Positions 45,236-56,099 of a DNA stretch of 64,000 nt are shown in pieces (position 1 is the stretch's first letter; every line of letters starts with the position of its first letter). The notes under the pieces are model-generated. The model did no database searches, was not told the DNA's origin, and saw only the letters and a list, made by a program, of their open reading frames with translations. Origin of the DNA: Micrasema longulum (Eukaryota; Arthropoda; Insecta; Trichoptera; Brachycentridae); NCBI GenBank assembly GCA_022494885.1, contig JAGVSM010003551.1, forward strand, positions 62,001 to 126,000. The letters run 5' to 3'. Both the position numbers and the translations under genes were made by a program.

Positions 45236-46621
45236 AGGACAAACGTTAATAATTACATTGTTTTATATTGATCTGTGTTAAAATATTTTAAATGTCAAAA
45301 TCTTCAATGTCGTTTTTCTAAATTCAACGGATTTAGAATTGTGGCACTCTAGACGGGAGGGGTGTGACTAGTAGGCTAATTTAAAAAATATTGTCTTAAC
45401 TTTTACTAGCCAATTTGATTCGTTTACCAAAAAATAAAATCTCATTTATAGATAACCTGTCCAGACTAATATTATGATTATTTTGTATTTGTTAGTCCAA
45501 ATACAACCGCATTAGTTATTTTTATTTTATATTGAATTTTATTAATTAATCCGTACGGATCATAACATTCATGTATAAATTATTTTTTTTCATACTCTGT
45601 TATTAATAATAAAAGTTTTTACCCCTTTTGAAAAGATTGTTCGAGTCTTTTATTTTGTTCTGTCTGGTGGTTTATTATATAATTTCAGTCCCTGATTTAT
45701 AAGTCACGATTGTCCTTATTTGTCTAAAAATGTTGTGTGCAATATTGTTCTGATATTTTTGTATCATATCCATGTTTATTCCATTTTCAAGTCGATGTTC
45801 ATTGTCTGCAATGATATCAGAGGTAATATCAGTTCTTCTTCTATTGTTATTTATTGAAAAAGACATTGACATTGATTTTTTTATTTTTTGAGATGCATTG
45901 CAGTGAAGTAAATTGCACACGCAAGTCAAATGACCTAAAAAATTAAGTACGATGGCAACTCAAAGGTTTGTGCTGATACAATCGGAAGAAAATTATGGTC
46001 TCGGAGACCTCTGAGGTGAAACTTAAGCTTAAATACTTTAACAGAACCAGTGACGTCATCCCAATGCGACAGAATAAAGAATGACACAAGTGGTAGTTTT
46101 GTCACCATTGTTTCTGTATTTTGTACCCTACGTCCCGTCCGTTCGAGTGAGTCTTTTGTTTAAAAAATTTATGCCAAAACCAATTGTTTTTATCGTGACT
46201 GTGGCTCTGAATCGTCTCATTGGGGTAACAAACGTAAATATTTAACCAGTAAAAAGTACGACTGAAATACAATTGAAGTTTAGACACACTTCAAACAGAA
46301 CAAATATTCAAAGAAGTATATACTCGTATATATATTGGAATAATTCTAATTGTAGGTGATGTTCTGAGTCATAAAGATGTTGAAATTGCTTAGTTTCTAT
46401 GGTATTCTAATATGTGAGTTTCAAAATAATTATAATTTTATTCTTTTTATAATTATACTAATTTTATAATTTTATTAAGTCCCAAATAAAGTTATAATAA
46501 TTTCTGGGAATGTAATTTATTTTGTAAATAATAAGTCAAATACCTGATATTATATGATTTATAAATATTTATATTATAATAATAAAAATACGTATATGGT
46601 TTTATTTCACTTTTTTTATAA
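45236..46621. other. Nothing recognised
   Basis: A frame at 45675-45929 (minus) has no recognisable domain. A patch near 46040-46150 (agtgacgtcatcccaatgcg) is more GC-rich and unassigned. Confidence 0.35.
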
Positions 46622-46625
46622 ATTT

Positions 46626-46670
46626 GTACCAGTGACCGGGTTTCGTCGCGACCAACATCTTCAGAATGGT
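46626..46670 (-). ncRNA. Candidate hammerhead ribozyme (compact type I)
   Basis: Read on the minus strand from 46670: stem I strand ACCATT; the catalytic box CTGAAGA (CUGANGA) plus T; stem II GTTG, loop GTCG, CGAC; the GAAA box; a two-pair stem III with triloop (A-C, CCG, G-T); C as the cleavage-site base; then ACTGGT pairing back to ACCATT with one mismatch. All invariant core positions are present. Known: such short-stem-III hammerheads occur in Penelope-like elements and retrozymes and act mainly as dimers. No GIY-YIG/RT frame was seen nearby. A relative with a lost core lies at 59559-59621. Confidence 0.6.
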
Positions 46671-46894
46671 GGGGGACTAAACAAATTCCCATGTTATATA
46701 CAAGTGCAAGCAGGGGTTGTAAATCATGATTTTATGTAATTATGGAAATCAAAGAGTTTAAATTAAAATAATTAAAGTATAAGGTAATAACAATAATATA
46801 AATTTATGTTTTGTTTGAATGTATATAATAAAAACAGGTGTAAATTGTATAATTTTATGAAGTTTTATAATTTATTATACATTTTTTTTATTCA

Positions 46895-47390
46895 AATTTA
46901 TTTCAACTGAGAGGGAAAACATTTTTAATTAGAGAATATGGAAGTCTAGGCATTTACAGAGCTTACGATCTGTCATTGGCTGGTTTAAGTGGCCATTTTA
47001 CACAATGTGTAAAATTCAACATTTTGACCATGTTTAGACATCCACATTTCCTTAACTCTTTCATCTGTTGACTTTTGTAAAGTAAATGAACTAAACTAAA
47101 ATATGAATAACTCCCTAGGGAGGAAATCCAGCAAGTCAGTCTGCAAGCATTTGGATACACTCGAAATTGTTATTTTTTAAAATTCACTTAGAAGAATCTT
47201 ACCCGCATCAATCAAGGTTTCAGCTCTTTAACTTTACGAAAGTCATCATTTGGAATAATTAAATAAATACGGATGTTCATACATATGCAGAATGGTAAAT
47301 GTTACACAGCCGTGATAGGTCATAGGCCTTATTTATGCGAAGACTTCCATATTCTTTTCTATAAAATGCATTCCCCCTCTGCCCTAGGTA
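46895..47390. repeat. Foldback family A, plus arm, middle module, minus arm
   Basis: The plus arm (46895-47100: ttcaactgagagggaaaaca, gtcattggctggtttaagtg, catctgttgacttttgtaaa) runs into aactccctagggaggaaat, gtctgcaagcatttggatac and a linker. A minus arm follows (47205-47390: caatcaaggtttcagctctt, gcagaatggtaaatgttaca, gacttccatattc, ccctctgcc). Confidence 0.85.
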
Positions 47391-47504
47391 GTGTCCACCA
47401 ACAGTGTTTTTTGAATATATTTTTTTCAAATAACCGTAATAAGTTTAAAAAGTACCGGAAACAACAAAATGTATCAGAGTTATAATCAAATCTGAACATT
47501 TCGC

Positions 47505-47583
47505 ATTATGTAAAGTCACTCTGCCCCCGTAAACGCCTAGGCTTTCTTCCTAAAAATTATTATCTATCTTATGTTGAAACATG
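47505..47583 (-). repeat. Foldback family A, minus arm end
   Basis: Has ccgtaaacgcctaggctttc, ttcctaaaaat and the end tatcttatgttgaaacatg. It abuts the left end of the TIR element. Confidence 0.5.
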
Positions 47584-49769
47584 CCGTCGCACGGTGGTCC
47601 AGCGTTCATAGAGGGGCGGTCATAGCCTATTGCTGTTGTAATTAACATTCAAAGCATATGCTACTGTATTTTAAAAAATACGTTTTTATAAGAATGACTT
47701 ATTTCAGAAAAGAACAACTCATTTTTCTTGAAATATATAGTTTATTAGTTAAATAAAACAGGAAAAAATTGTAAAACATTGATGATTAGTATAAACATAC
47801 TTGTATCAAAATTTTATATTTTTTTTATATTGGTTTATTTAGTAGATACACAAAAATAACATTTTGACACAAAAATACATAGTGAAAGAGTAAAAATATA
47901 AAACTAAACGTACAAAAAAATAACGGTTTATTAAAAATCTAGTGTAGGTGTTGTCATTTTATATAAATAAAAATGTCAGCATTTAATATTTACAAAACTT
48001 TATGTTTTCAAAGAAAAATATTAAAAACTATTAGTTGCAGTTTAAAAAAATTTTTAAACACATAACAACTCTTTTGACAAAATAGACTTCTTCTTACAAG
48101 GCAAATTCCTAAGACTTAAAATTAAGGGATCTGAAGTACGAAGAAGGCTATGTAAGAGATCGGTATTAGATAAAGTTCGTGACATTTTTCGTGTGTTATC
48201 GCGATTTGATTCCGCTGCTTCCTCAGATAACTCTCAAATAGACAATAATGCATGTTCAATCACCTCAGACCTATAAATAAGTATTTTATGGACAGAAGAT
48301 GGCAAGTAGTACCATGGATATTCCTGAACTAGTTGTTGAGCAGTTTGTAACGTATAATCCCTATACTTAACTTTATTTATATTATATCCTAATCAGAAAC
48401 ATTGCAGCAAATGGCAAAATCTGTCTATCAGATCCTTATTAAGGCCGTTATTATATAACAAGTCAGAGCACTTAACACTTTCTAAAACTTCCTTTTGAGA
48501 TTCACGTATACGGTTTGTGGTGTAATCTAACAAAGATTGCAATTCTATTTTAGCAGATAATTCTGTGATTTTTTTTCCGATGTATACACCGCTTTTTTGC
48601 ATTTAATACATTCCGGTAAGAGAGAAGAGTATAAGCAGCTCGTCTGAAATGCACAAATTATTTTATTAATAAATACTGATGTTTAGTAAAAAAGATGAAT
48701 TAGATTGATCGGAGTACTTTAATAAAGTATTTACGGCAAAATTGTCTACTTTTGATAAAATCGCTAACCTTCTACATTTTGATCGTTTGCTACAGTGCGC
48801 AAAATTCTTAATGTGTCGATCATTTAAAAACGGCATCTCTTGTAGCTGCTCTTGGACTTCCTGTACGTTGCGTGGATCCTAAAAAATCGTATTCTTCTGT
48901 CACATTCCACCAATCCAAATATTTACCGACCGTTTTTGACATCCAATACTTGTTTTTTTTGTATATATAATATATAGGATTTTTAAAGTTATTTGTGTCG
49001 ATATTTTTGACATCGGGAATTTTTTGGCAAACACATGTGAGTATGGGGTTTTTTTTTACACATTACTTCCATTTTTAGCTAGCCAAATGTCAAACAAATG
49101 CATTTGGCAAATAAACACTTGTAAAGAGATCCTAAAAAAAAAAACAAAAAAAGTCAGGCATGTAATATTTCCTAAATTTTTTATTCGTGTGTAATGTACG
49201 GAGTGTACGGCTCATACTACACCCCGGAGCAGAGTTGTGCAGACAAATATATATATATATATCAGAAAAACAATGCTTATATGAACATTATGTAGTAAAT
49301 AAGGTTGGGGGCAGAGCGGGATAAAATAGTTAAATAAAATAAAAATAAAAATTTTAAAATAGTTAAATGAAACAAAAATAAAATTTTTAATTTAAACAAA
49401 ATTTGTGCATTGTGTAGTAGGGGCACTACTCAAAAACTGCTATTCACTTACGCTTCAAAGTATATAAAATAATCAAACATACTTTCAACTTGAATTTCAA
49501 TTACAAAAAACACAAATCAATGACTAATTCTGAGAAATTTAGAACAGTTAACACGGTGACTAATAAGCGCACTGATTACAGTAATTAGCATTTCCTTGGA
49601 TGAACTCACTTTCGATGTTAAAATACAGATGAACCCTTTAGAAATTCTAAGTTGTTTTTATACTATCAGTAAATTTAGCTTTTGATCACTAATTACCAGC
49701 AGTGACACATCATAATTTGGATTTGAATATTGGAAGGCTATGACCTACGGTGGGACCACTGTGCGCCGT
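47584..49769 (-). mobile_element. ~2.2-kb TIR DNA transposon of unassigned superfamily
   Basis: The left end has ccgtcgcacggtggtcc (47584-47600) and ggtcatagcc (47618-47627). The right end, reverse-complemented, has cggcgcacagtggtccc (49769-49753) and ggtcatagcc (49745-49736). The two ends therefore match in the same order, with a ~12-bp insertion on the left. Between them lies one decayed gene on the minus strand (48054-48960). 49200-49730 on its 5' side is non-coding with a TA run at 49248-49262. The target duplication is unclear. The TIR pairing and the position of the gene between the ends support a single cut-and-paste-type element. Confidence 0.6.
48054..48960 (-). pseudogene. Decayed gene of an uncharacterised transposon-associated protein family
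   Basis: Minus strand. 48942 MSKTVGKYLDWWNVTEEYDF, a frameshift at ~48879, then DPRNVQEVQEQLQEMPF and FAHCSKRSKCRRLAILSKVD to TAA 48666. The same frame resumes at 48602 (MQKSGVYIGKKITELSAKI, GLNKDLIDRFCHLLQCF), TGA 48393, LGYNINKVKYRDYTLQTAQQ, LVQEYPWYYLPSSVHKILIY, TGA 48234 where Gly is expected, ELSEEAAESNRDNTRKMSRT, DLLHSLLRTSDPLILSLRNL, stop 48054. From memory, the pattern 'PW..MP.SVHK.LIHG..I....LPIG.LSEEA.EARNKD.R..R....RK.SR....D....LL.SSDP..SS.R' marks a multicopy, unnamed protein family in insect and cnidarian genomes. I cannot name its superfamily or activity. Several stops show it is dead. It sits between the TIRs at 47584 and 49769, so it is probably the element's own protein. Confidence 0.65.
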
Positions 49770-50374
49770 CATAAGCAAAAAGCAGTTTTTTGTCAATAAT
49801 AACAAAAATGTTAAATTTAAGGTAGCGTTCTACAAGATATTTCTAACTATTTGATATTAATATGGGAATGGGCAGTAATTTTTTTTTTTGAAAAGAAAGA
49901 ACAATATAACGTTATTTTTGTTTTATCACAATATCTTAAGATTTAAAAACAAAAACTCAGAGTAGATATATATGACACACGCAAGTTTTATGCGTTAGAA
50001 ACAATTGAAATACTGCATTATCATTCACTTTTTTGAAGAAGCATTTAAAGTCTGTTTATTACAACAAGAATTTCCAAATAATCCAGCCGCGCGATACTCG
50101 ACGGAGAATAGCCTATTTCACACATATCATTTTAATATAAACGGCACGGTAAAATTAAAATGGATTAACATTTGTTAGATTCGTCAGTTCTTATTTAAAT
50201 TTCTTTTTTTTTTTTTATATAAAAGTCCATTGTAAACAAATTTTATGAAAATATCAACAAAAACCCCTGGGTTAATAAAATATTTAAAAAAATAAATATT
50301 AGAGTTCTTACAATTTACACAAATATTTCAATGTAGGTAACCATTTTCAATGAATTGTTAATAATTCACTTTTA
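49770..50374. other. Nothing recognised
   Basis: AT-rich spacer. Confidence 0.35.
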
Positions 50375-50480
50375 GAAGCTGGAAATCAAGTTGGGGTCGA
50401 GTGGGGTTCAAACCTCGGACATCTGATTCGTGAGTCCATAACACTAGCCACGGGACTACACTCCGATTAAAATAATTTAG
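50375..50480 (-). mobile_element. SINE family 2 copy (minus)
   Basis: Minus strand: atcggagtgtagtcccgtgg, ctagtgttatggactcacga, atcagatgtccgaggtttga and accccactc. The A- and B-boxes are intact (ggtttgaacccc). Matches 24762-24845. Confidence 0.75.
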
Positions 50481-50582
50481 CAAAACCAAACAAACAAACT
50501 TTTAATTATAATTTGATAAAAGCTCATTTATCGCGAGCTCTCAGGTGAAAATCCTGCAAAAAAAAATCGGCTGAAGATTAAT

Positions 50583-50675
50583 CTGTCTCATGGTGTAATG
50601 GTTATTGCATTTGCCAGGCATTAAGTAAGTAAAAAATTGTAAAACTTTTAATTTCAATCCACCGTATTGTATTTT
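50583..50675 (+). mobile_element. Possible tRNA-like SINE head
   Basis: A-box-like ctcatggtgtaatggttatt at 50587 and B-box-like aatttcaatcc at 50652, but their spacing is larger than usual. Single copy in the window. Confidence 0.35.
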
Positions 50676-50751
50676 ATCATGCCGTGTAGATTTTTTGCCG
50701 TGGTGTGAAATGGGCCAATCATGCGATATCACGCAGTGGGCACGTGGTTTG

Positions 50752-50775
50752 CACGCGCACAGCGGTCCAGTCTCC
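50752..50775 (+). repeat. Possible solo end of the TIR element family
   Basis: cgcgcacagcggtccagt resembles the 47584/49769 termini (gcgcacagtggtcc), orientated like the left end. No partner end was found within the window. Confidence 0.3.
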
Positions 50776-50809
50776 GTGAATGTACGGTAGTTGATAAATA
50801 CTGAAAAGT

Positions 50810-51245
50810 ATCATGTCTCAAAATAAGATTTTTGCAAATAGCTGCCTTTTTGCTTATGACGGCAGTATACGTTCCAAAGTGGAAATCACCAGACGCCTCC
50901 AGATGCCTTCAGAAGGCCTCACAGCTAACCAGTCACCATTCTTGCCTCTTGCCGCGTCAATTCTCATCCCGAAAATCCGACAAATACAGCCGAAAAAAAG
51001 ACACACACGGCCTTCTAGTTCGGATTCTACCCAATAGCCCGATACTTTACGGATCTAGACTTGGAGGGAGAGATTCATTAAAATGTAAACTCTCGCTTTT
51101 TGCACAGTAGCCAGGCTCTTTATAGACCTGGGTTTGGAGGGCAAGAACTATTCACGTAGACCCATCACAATAGATCGTTTCAGGTCACAGTGACTTCAAG
51201 AGCTTGCATAGCACTGACCTCCACCACTTCACATAAGAATAAAAC
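50810..51245 (+). mobile_element. RNase-H-type LINE 3' end with 3' UTR
   Basis: 51045-51245 matches the 3' UTR at 20510-20705 (cccgatactttacggatct, gtagccaggctctttata, gaactattcacg, cacaatagatc, agagcttgcat, ataagaataaaacc). 50810-51035 is the decayed coding end with overlapping frames and GC-richer codons, but the CRFC knuckle is not recognisable. Confidence 0.7.
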
Positions 51246-52189
51246 CCCGCACATGTGATAAGGAAAATATCAATTTTTTGTCTACAAACATATAGACGTA
51301 CTAAAAACTTAATATTTTGGTCACTTAGATTAAAAAAAACATGCGTACGTTTTTAGAACACCATATTTAGAACACCTATGATGTCAAATTAATCTACATT
51401 TTTATGAAATTGTATTTTGTTTATTATAGCCTTAAATTGAATTTAAATTGTAATAAATTAAAAAAACAGATAATAAAAGTTATTGTGAAGTTTAAAAATT
51501 ACTGTAATAATTTAATAATAAAATTAATGCAATCGTTTCAAAATAAAATTCAATGTAAAATAACTTAAAGCACCATTTTCGGGGGAATTTCGAAGCACAG
51601 TATTTTATGATTTAATACAATTATTTTTTTATTTCACATAATGTCAGATGCGTAGGGTTTTGAAATTGTTAACATAAAAAAACAAAGGAAAGAAAAGGAA
51701 ACTAAATCTTGTCTGGTTTTCTAATAACAAAATGCCTCGAATTATGCTAAAACATGCGAATATACCCTGAAAATAGACAATTGTCTATAAAATTGTATGG
51801 AAGTTGGTAGGATATTGTGTTACTTCTCCTTATTTCTTTGTTTCGATATGTTTGTTAAATTCTGCGCTGAGACTCCGAACGAGAAAATAAATTGGATTTT
51901 TTCTCAGATTTTTGTACACAAGCCTACGTACGTAATAATACAAAATGAAGGAATATTTATTTTGAGAAATAAAAGCGGTGTTATTAGATTAATTACATTT
52001 ATCTGAAGGATAATGTTTAAAAAAAAATTGTTGATATAGGTACTGGTCGGTTTTATTCTGAGATCAAATATAAAACAATAATCAATAAATAAAACCTAAA
52101 TGCGGTTTTTCATTGATTATTTTCTTATTAATTTATCTTTGTATTAAGCCTATATCTTATTTTCAGTAGGTTTTATTAATTTCTTTATA
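51246..52189. other. Nothing recognised
   Basis: AT-rich. The frame at 51797-52006 has no domain. Confidence 0.35.
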
Positions 52190-52260
52190 CATAATATATT
52201 GGCTGCCTACGTGCTATAAGGCAAAATACCCGCTTTTTTGAAACACCAGGCTCTGCGTTG
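52190..52260 (+). mobile_element. LINE 3' UTR fragment
   Basis: ctataaggcaaaatacccgc resembles cttaaggcaatatgcccgct in the LINE 3' UTR at 63450-63475. Confidence 0.4.
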
Positions 52261-52453
52261 GATTGCCTGTGAAAAAAACAGTAATTAAATGTTATTTTTC
52301 ATTTAGCTTAGATCGTTCTTAAATACTTTATTCTAGTCTACAAACATTGAGGGGGATCCTTAAGCCCACCAATTACCCACAGCTGTTATAGAGTCTCAGG
52401 GGACTTTTTTTCAGTTGCGCATAGAGAAAAGTTATTTTAAATTTTCTCTTCAT

Positions 52454-52720
52454 TATAATCATCATCATTCCCTTTCCGCACCTAATGGTGCATAGGGCAC
52501 TGTATTGATACACCAATTGCGCGTATCTTGATCATTATTTGTAACATGAAGGTAATATGATCAATCTTACGCTGCAGGTACCAGTCCAAGAATTATAAAA
52601 TATTCTGATGTGAAAACACATTTTTAAATCAATATTTTATATCAATCGTGTCGGGAATAGAACCCTAGATCTCTTGCATGTAAGCAAACACGCTTAACAC
52701 TTCACCACAAAGATTGTGCT
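52454..52720 (-). mobile_element. SINE family 1 copy (minus)
   Basis: Plus strand starts with the inverted GAT tail (ataatcatcatcattcc), ctttccgcacctaatggtgc, cactgtattgatacaccaat, and ends with the inverted B and A boxes (gggaatagaaccctag; cttaacacttcaccac). It is a full-length minus copy of the 23442 element. Confidence 0.8.
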
Positions 52721-52814
52721 ATATGTGTGTATGTCTGTATGTATATGTATCAAAATGTGTATACGAATAAGTTTATATTTTGTTTGTCTGTGCTCTATAT
52801 TAATTTGTTATCTA

Positions 52815-52932
52815 TTACAATATAATAAAATGTAATTGCCTAGCTTGGAACGGGGTATGTACCCTTGTTAGCTGGGCAATGTGAACATTGAATTGTATTT
52901 GGATAAAGAGTGTAAATAAATAAATAAATAAA
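52815..52932 (+). mobile_element. LINE 3' UTR and A-rich tail
   Basis: tgcctagcttggaacggggt, acccttgttagctgggcaat, then gagtgtaaataaataaataa. The TAAA repeat tail is typical of CR1/Jockey-like LINE ends, as at 63510-63525. No coding part is attached. Confidence 0.55.
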
Positions 52933-53311
52933 AATATTACATTTTTTTATGATAATATTTTTTTGTTTCAATGTTTATGTTTGTTATTTCATAGGTGTAT
53001 CTATTAAGTTTTTAATGTTATTTCTTATATTTCGAATGTTTTTTTTTTTCAATATTGCATCATATGTAATCATTGATTTGTTAAATTGAATCCATGTTTT
53101 TTTGTTGTTATTTATTATGGCTTAACACGGGGACAGCCTAAAAAGCTTTATTATGTTAATAAATAAAACATGTATACAAATAAAATTAGAAATCAACAAA
53201 TAACTAAATAAATCTTATATATTGCTCAGAGGCATACAATCCTATACGTACATAGCACTATATTCCTCTTAACCATCATATACATTTTAGATTCTATGTT
53301 TTTTTACATAT
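52933..53311. other. Nothing recognised
   Basis: AT-rich spacer. Confidence 0.35.
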
Positions 53312-53720
53312 TACAACAGAGCTGAAAAACATTTAAAAGAAGGTAATATAGAAGTCATTGGCTGGTTTAATTAGCCACTTTAAACACTGTGTAATATTCA
53401 CCATTCTGCCCATATTTGAACATTTATATTCCTTCAATTCCTTCATCTGAAGAATGGGAAAGAAATGTAATCGGCGAGGAATAGTGTGGATAAATGCTGT
53501 TATTTACTTAACAGTGGCCACTTTCTACACTGTAAAACATTTACCATTTTGCGTTAATTTGCATCTATATTTTTCTATTTCCATCTGTTGATTTTTGAGA
53601 AGTTAAAGAGCTTATTAATGCAAGTTGGTTTTATTTGACATTACTTTATAATTTTTATAATTTTTTTTTGACCAGCTGGTTTGGTAACAATATTTTTACT
53701 AAACCATCTGGTCTAACAGA
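53312..53720 (+). repeat. Foldback family A, two successive plus arms
   Basis: The first arm at 53312-53450 has ttacaacagagctgaaaaac, cattggctggttta, cactgtgtaatattcaccat. The second at 53505-53720 has cagtggccactt, acatttaccattttgcg, ccatctgttgatttttgaga and a diverged middle with ccagctggttt. Confidence 0.7.
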
Positions 53721-54774
53721 GTTAATTAATGAAATAAAAGTTTCAATGTTTTAGATAAAAACGTTTTACTTTAAGACTTTGTTGGTTGCAATTTCGCAAT
53801 ATAACTAGAAGTTTCCTAAACTACTTTGGATTCAAGTGCTCTTTTGTTATTGCGAACTATGCCTTCAAACTTTCTCCATAGGAACAACATTCAATTCTGT
53901 ATTATAAATGCTGCCGTAAACCGACTTCGTGCAGAAGATCTCAAATGCATTTTCAATTTTCCTTTGGGAGTCATTTTGATATATGTACAGAGCTTCATTT
54001 GAATTTCGGTCGATACGCAAATACTTAACAATAAAAAAAAACTATGACGTAAATGGGCGAATAGAGTTTACCTTTTTCACGAATAATAAAATCAAGCAAA
54101 CATTGCTTTTTACAGGAAGCAAATCGAAAAAAGAAAAGAAGGTATAAAAAACACTGTCGTTAGAAAAAAGTTTAAGCAAAAAATATGCGTAATGTTAGTA
54201 ACCCTAGTGGTTTGAGACTACATTTTCAAAATTATAATTGGTTTTCTTTTATTTATTTAGGAAAAACAACAGTTGTTATTAAAAACTGTACATGAATCCA
54301 GATAATGTTTTTCACAAATAAAATGAGAGTACATGTAACACAGTGAAGAGTAAAAAAATCTATTACAACAATATGAAAGTGAAGGGATGAGGAAATAGAG
54401 TGGAAGAGTATAGGAGAGGAGTTTTCATTATATAATTAACCGACTCAAAATAATATGAACATCATTAAAGGCACATAAACTTATTACACACAGACAAATG
54501 TTTTATTTTACGGTGTTTCAACGAGATTTTTTTTGATGTCACAAAATTTTGTATTAAAAGTATCTAAATATAGATAAAGTTAAATTTGGAGCAGCTACGA
54601 TAAATAAACTAGTTTCAAACATTTTTTTTGGGCAATGGATAAGAAAAACGGGATTATTTATTTTTGTTAAAGTTAATAAATAAAATCTGTAAAACTTTAT
54701 AAATATTTGTTTATAAAAAAATTGCTAAGTTTTTATTAAAATTTATCACCATTTTGTTATTTATAATTCATCAT
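53721..54774. other. Mostly AT-rich, one coding-like stretch
   Basis: Minus strand 54030-53865 has a balanced-composition frame (EALYIYQNDSQRKIENAFEI, FCTKSVYGSIYNTELNVVPM) ending at TGA 53865. Unassigned. Confidence 0.3.
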
Positions 54775-54858
54775 CTATATTCCTTCAATTCCACTTAAAT
54801 TACCCAATGAGAGGTCAATTCCCTTCTCTAAAATATTTTTTTGTCACTATTGTAATAT
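54775..54858 (-). repeat. Foldback family A, minus arm fragment
   Basis: ccacttaaattacccaatga, gaggtc, attcccttctctaaaatatt and cactattgtaatat. The coding-like stretch on the minus strand runs into it. Confidence 0.6.
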
Positions 54859-55060
54859 CTTCGATTTCTTTATAGATCCGAAGAATTTGTTTTTGCCACT
54901 GTATTCGTCTCCTGTGAAGTGGACTTTCGAATCGTCGAATCCCGTTATTAGTGGCTTTCTGACTTCTTCCATTGAAGCGCCATACGTGGAAGCCTGATTT
55001 CAAGTTCCAGTATCATCTTCACTGTCTTCCTCATTTCACGATGTCTTCCGTACTACACAT
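54847..55060 (-). other. Unassigned coding-like stretch
   Basis: The minus frame 54999-54847 reads ASTYGASMEEVRKPLITGFD, then VHFTGDEYSGKNKFFGSIKK. Upstream in the same frame is an acidic run (EEDSEDDTGT) separated by TGA at 55002-55000. Codon use looks protein-like and unlike the AT-rich shadows. I do not recognise the protein. It could be an old exon, a pseudogene or part of a mobile element. Confidence 0.3.
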
Positions 55061-56099
55061 GCTTCGAATATACTTTTTTTTTATGGGGTCTTGTAGCTTG
55101 TTTTCAGTAGCACAACTTTGAGTACGCATTTCCAAGGTCCTTAATAAATACACATAAACACACTCTTTTGTTTTAACACAATTTGATAATTTGTATGATT
55201 CTTATTTAGAAATTTCACTGGTTTGTCTTTAAACCGTATTTTTTTAAATGTTATTATACCATTCTCAACTCTTTGTTTCTTTAAAATAAATAATCAAATA
55301 AAAAACTAAAAAAAGCGGAAAATCTACTTTTAATGACATATAAGTAAACCTCGTTCATAATAAGTAGGGTAAATAATAATGCAACTGCCATCTACAAAAA
55401 AATAGATGAGATAATTTGGTCAGACGAAACTTATTCTTGTCAATTAAAGGTTTCAGAAATAATTTTAAAAAGTCGTTTAATCTAATTCTCTATCAAGTAA
55501 AGGGACCGACTTATTCTTAAATTTCCGAATTACCGTACAAATTGAAATGTAAAACAAAGCAGTTAAATAAACGTGTGTAAACGTACATAAATCGGATGAA
55601 TTATAAATCCGAGAGTTAGCTCCAATACTAAGTGAATCCATTTGTTCTATTTTGCGGCACCTCAGAAGAAAAGCTCCTTGGAAGCTTCCAGAAAGCCGGA
55701 GTAAAGTGAAGCTAACAAATAACGCATTTACACTAATGACACCCCATCTCAACATGAAACTGCAAATAACTCCTTAACTTTTTAACTGTGTCAAGTAGTA
55801 AAACACTTATAATAAAACTTAAGTATAAACGAATGCTTTAACAAAAAATAAAAAATTAACGAGAAGTTTAAAATTAACATATTATTTCAGAGATGGAGAA
55901 CAGTTTGACGAAAATATAATAAGGAGAAAGATGGATAATTTTTATTTCAACCACCAGTATCCTACATCACCTACATAAAATAAATTATGTATATAATATA
56001 ATTATCATTGAATGTCATTAAATTCAAGTATTAAGGAATCAGTCATTAATTTTGTATGTATACATACATTGAATTGTTGATTTTTTTAATTTATAATTT
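55061..56099. other. AT-rich with a foldback fragment
   Basis: 55385-55465 retains a minus-arm inner end (atttggtcagacgaaac, ttaaaggtttcag). The frame at 55477-55755 (minus) has no recognised domain. Confidence 0.35.
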
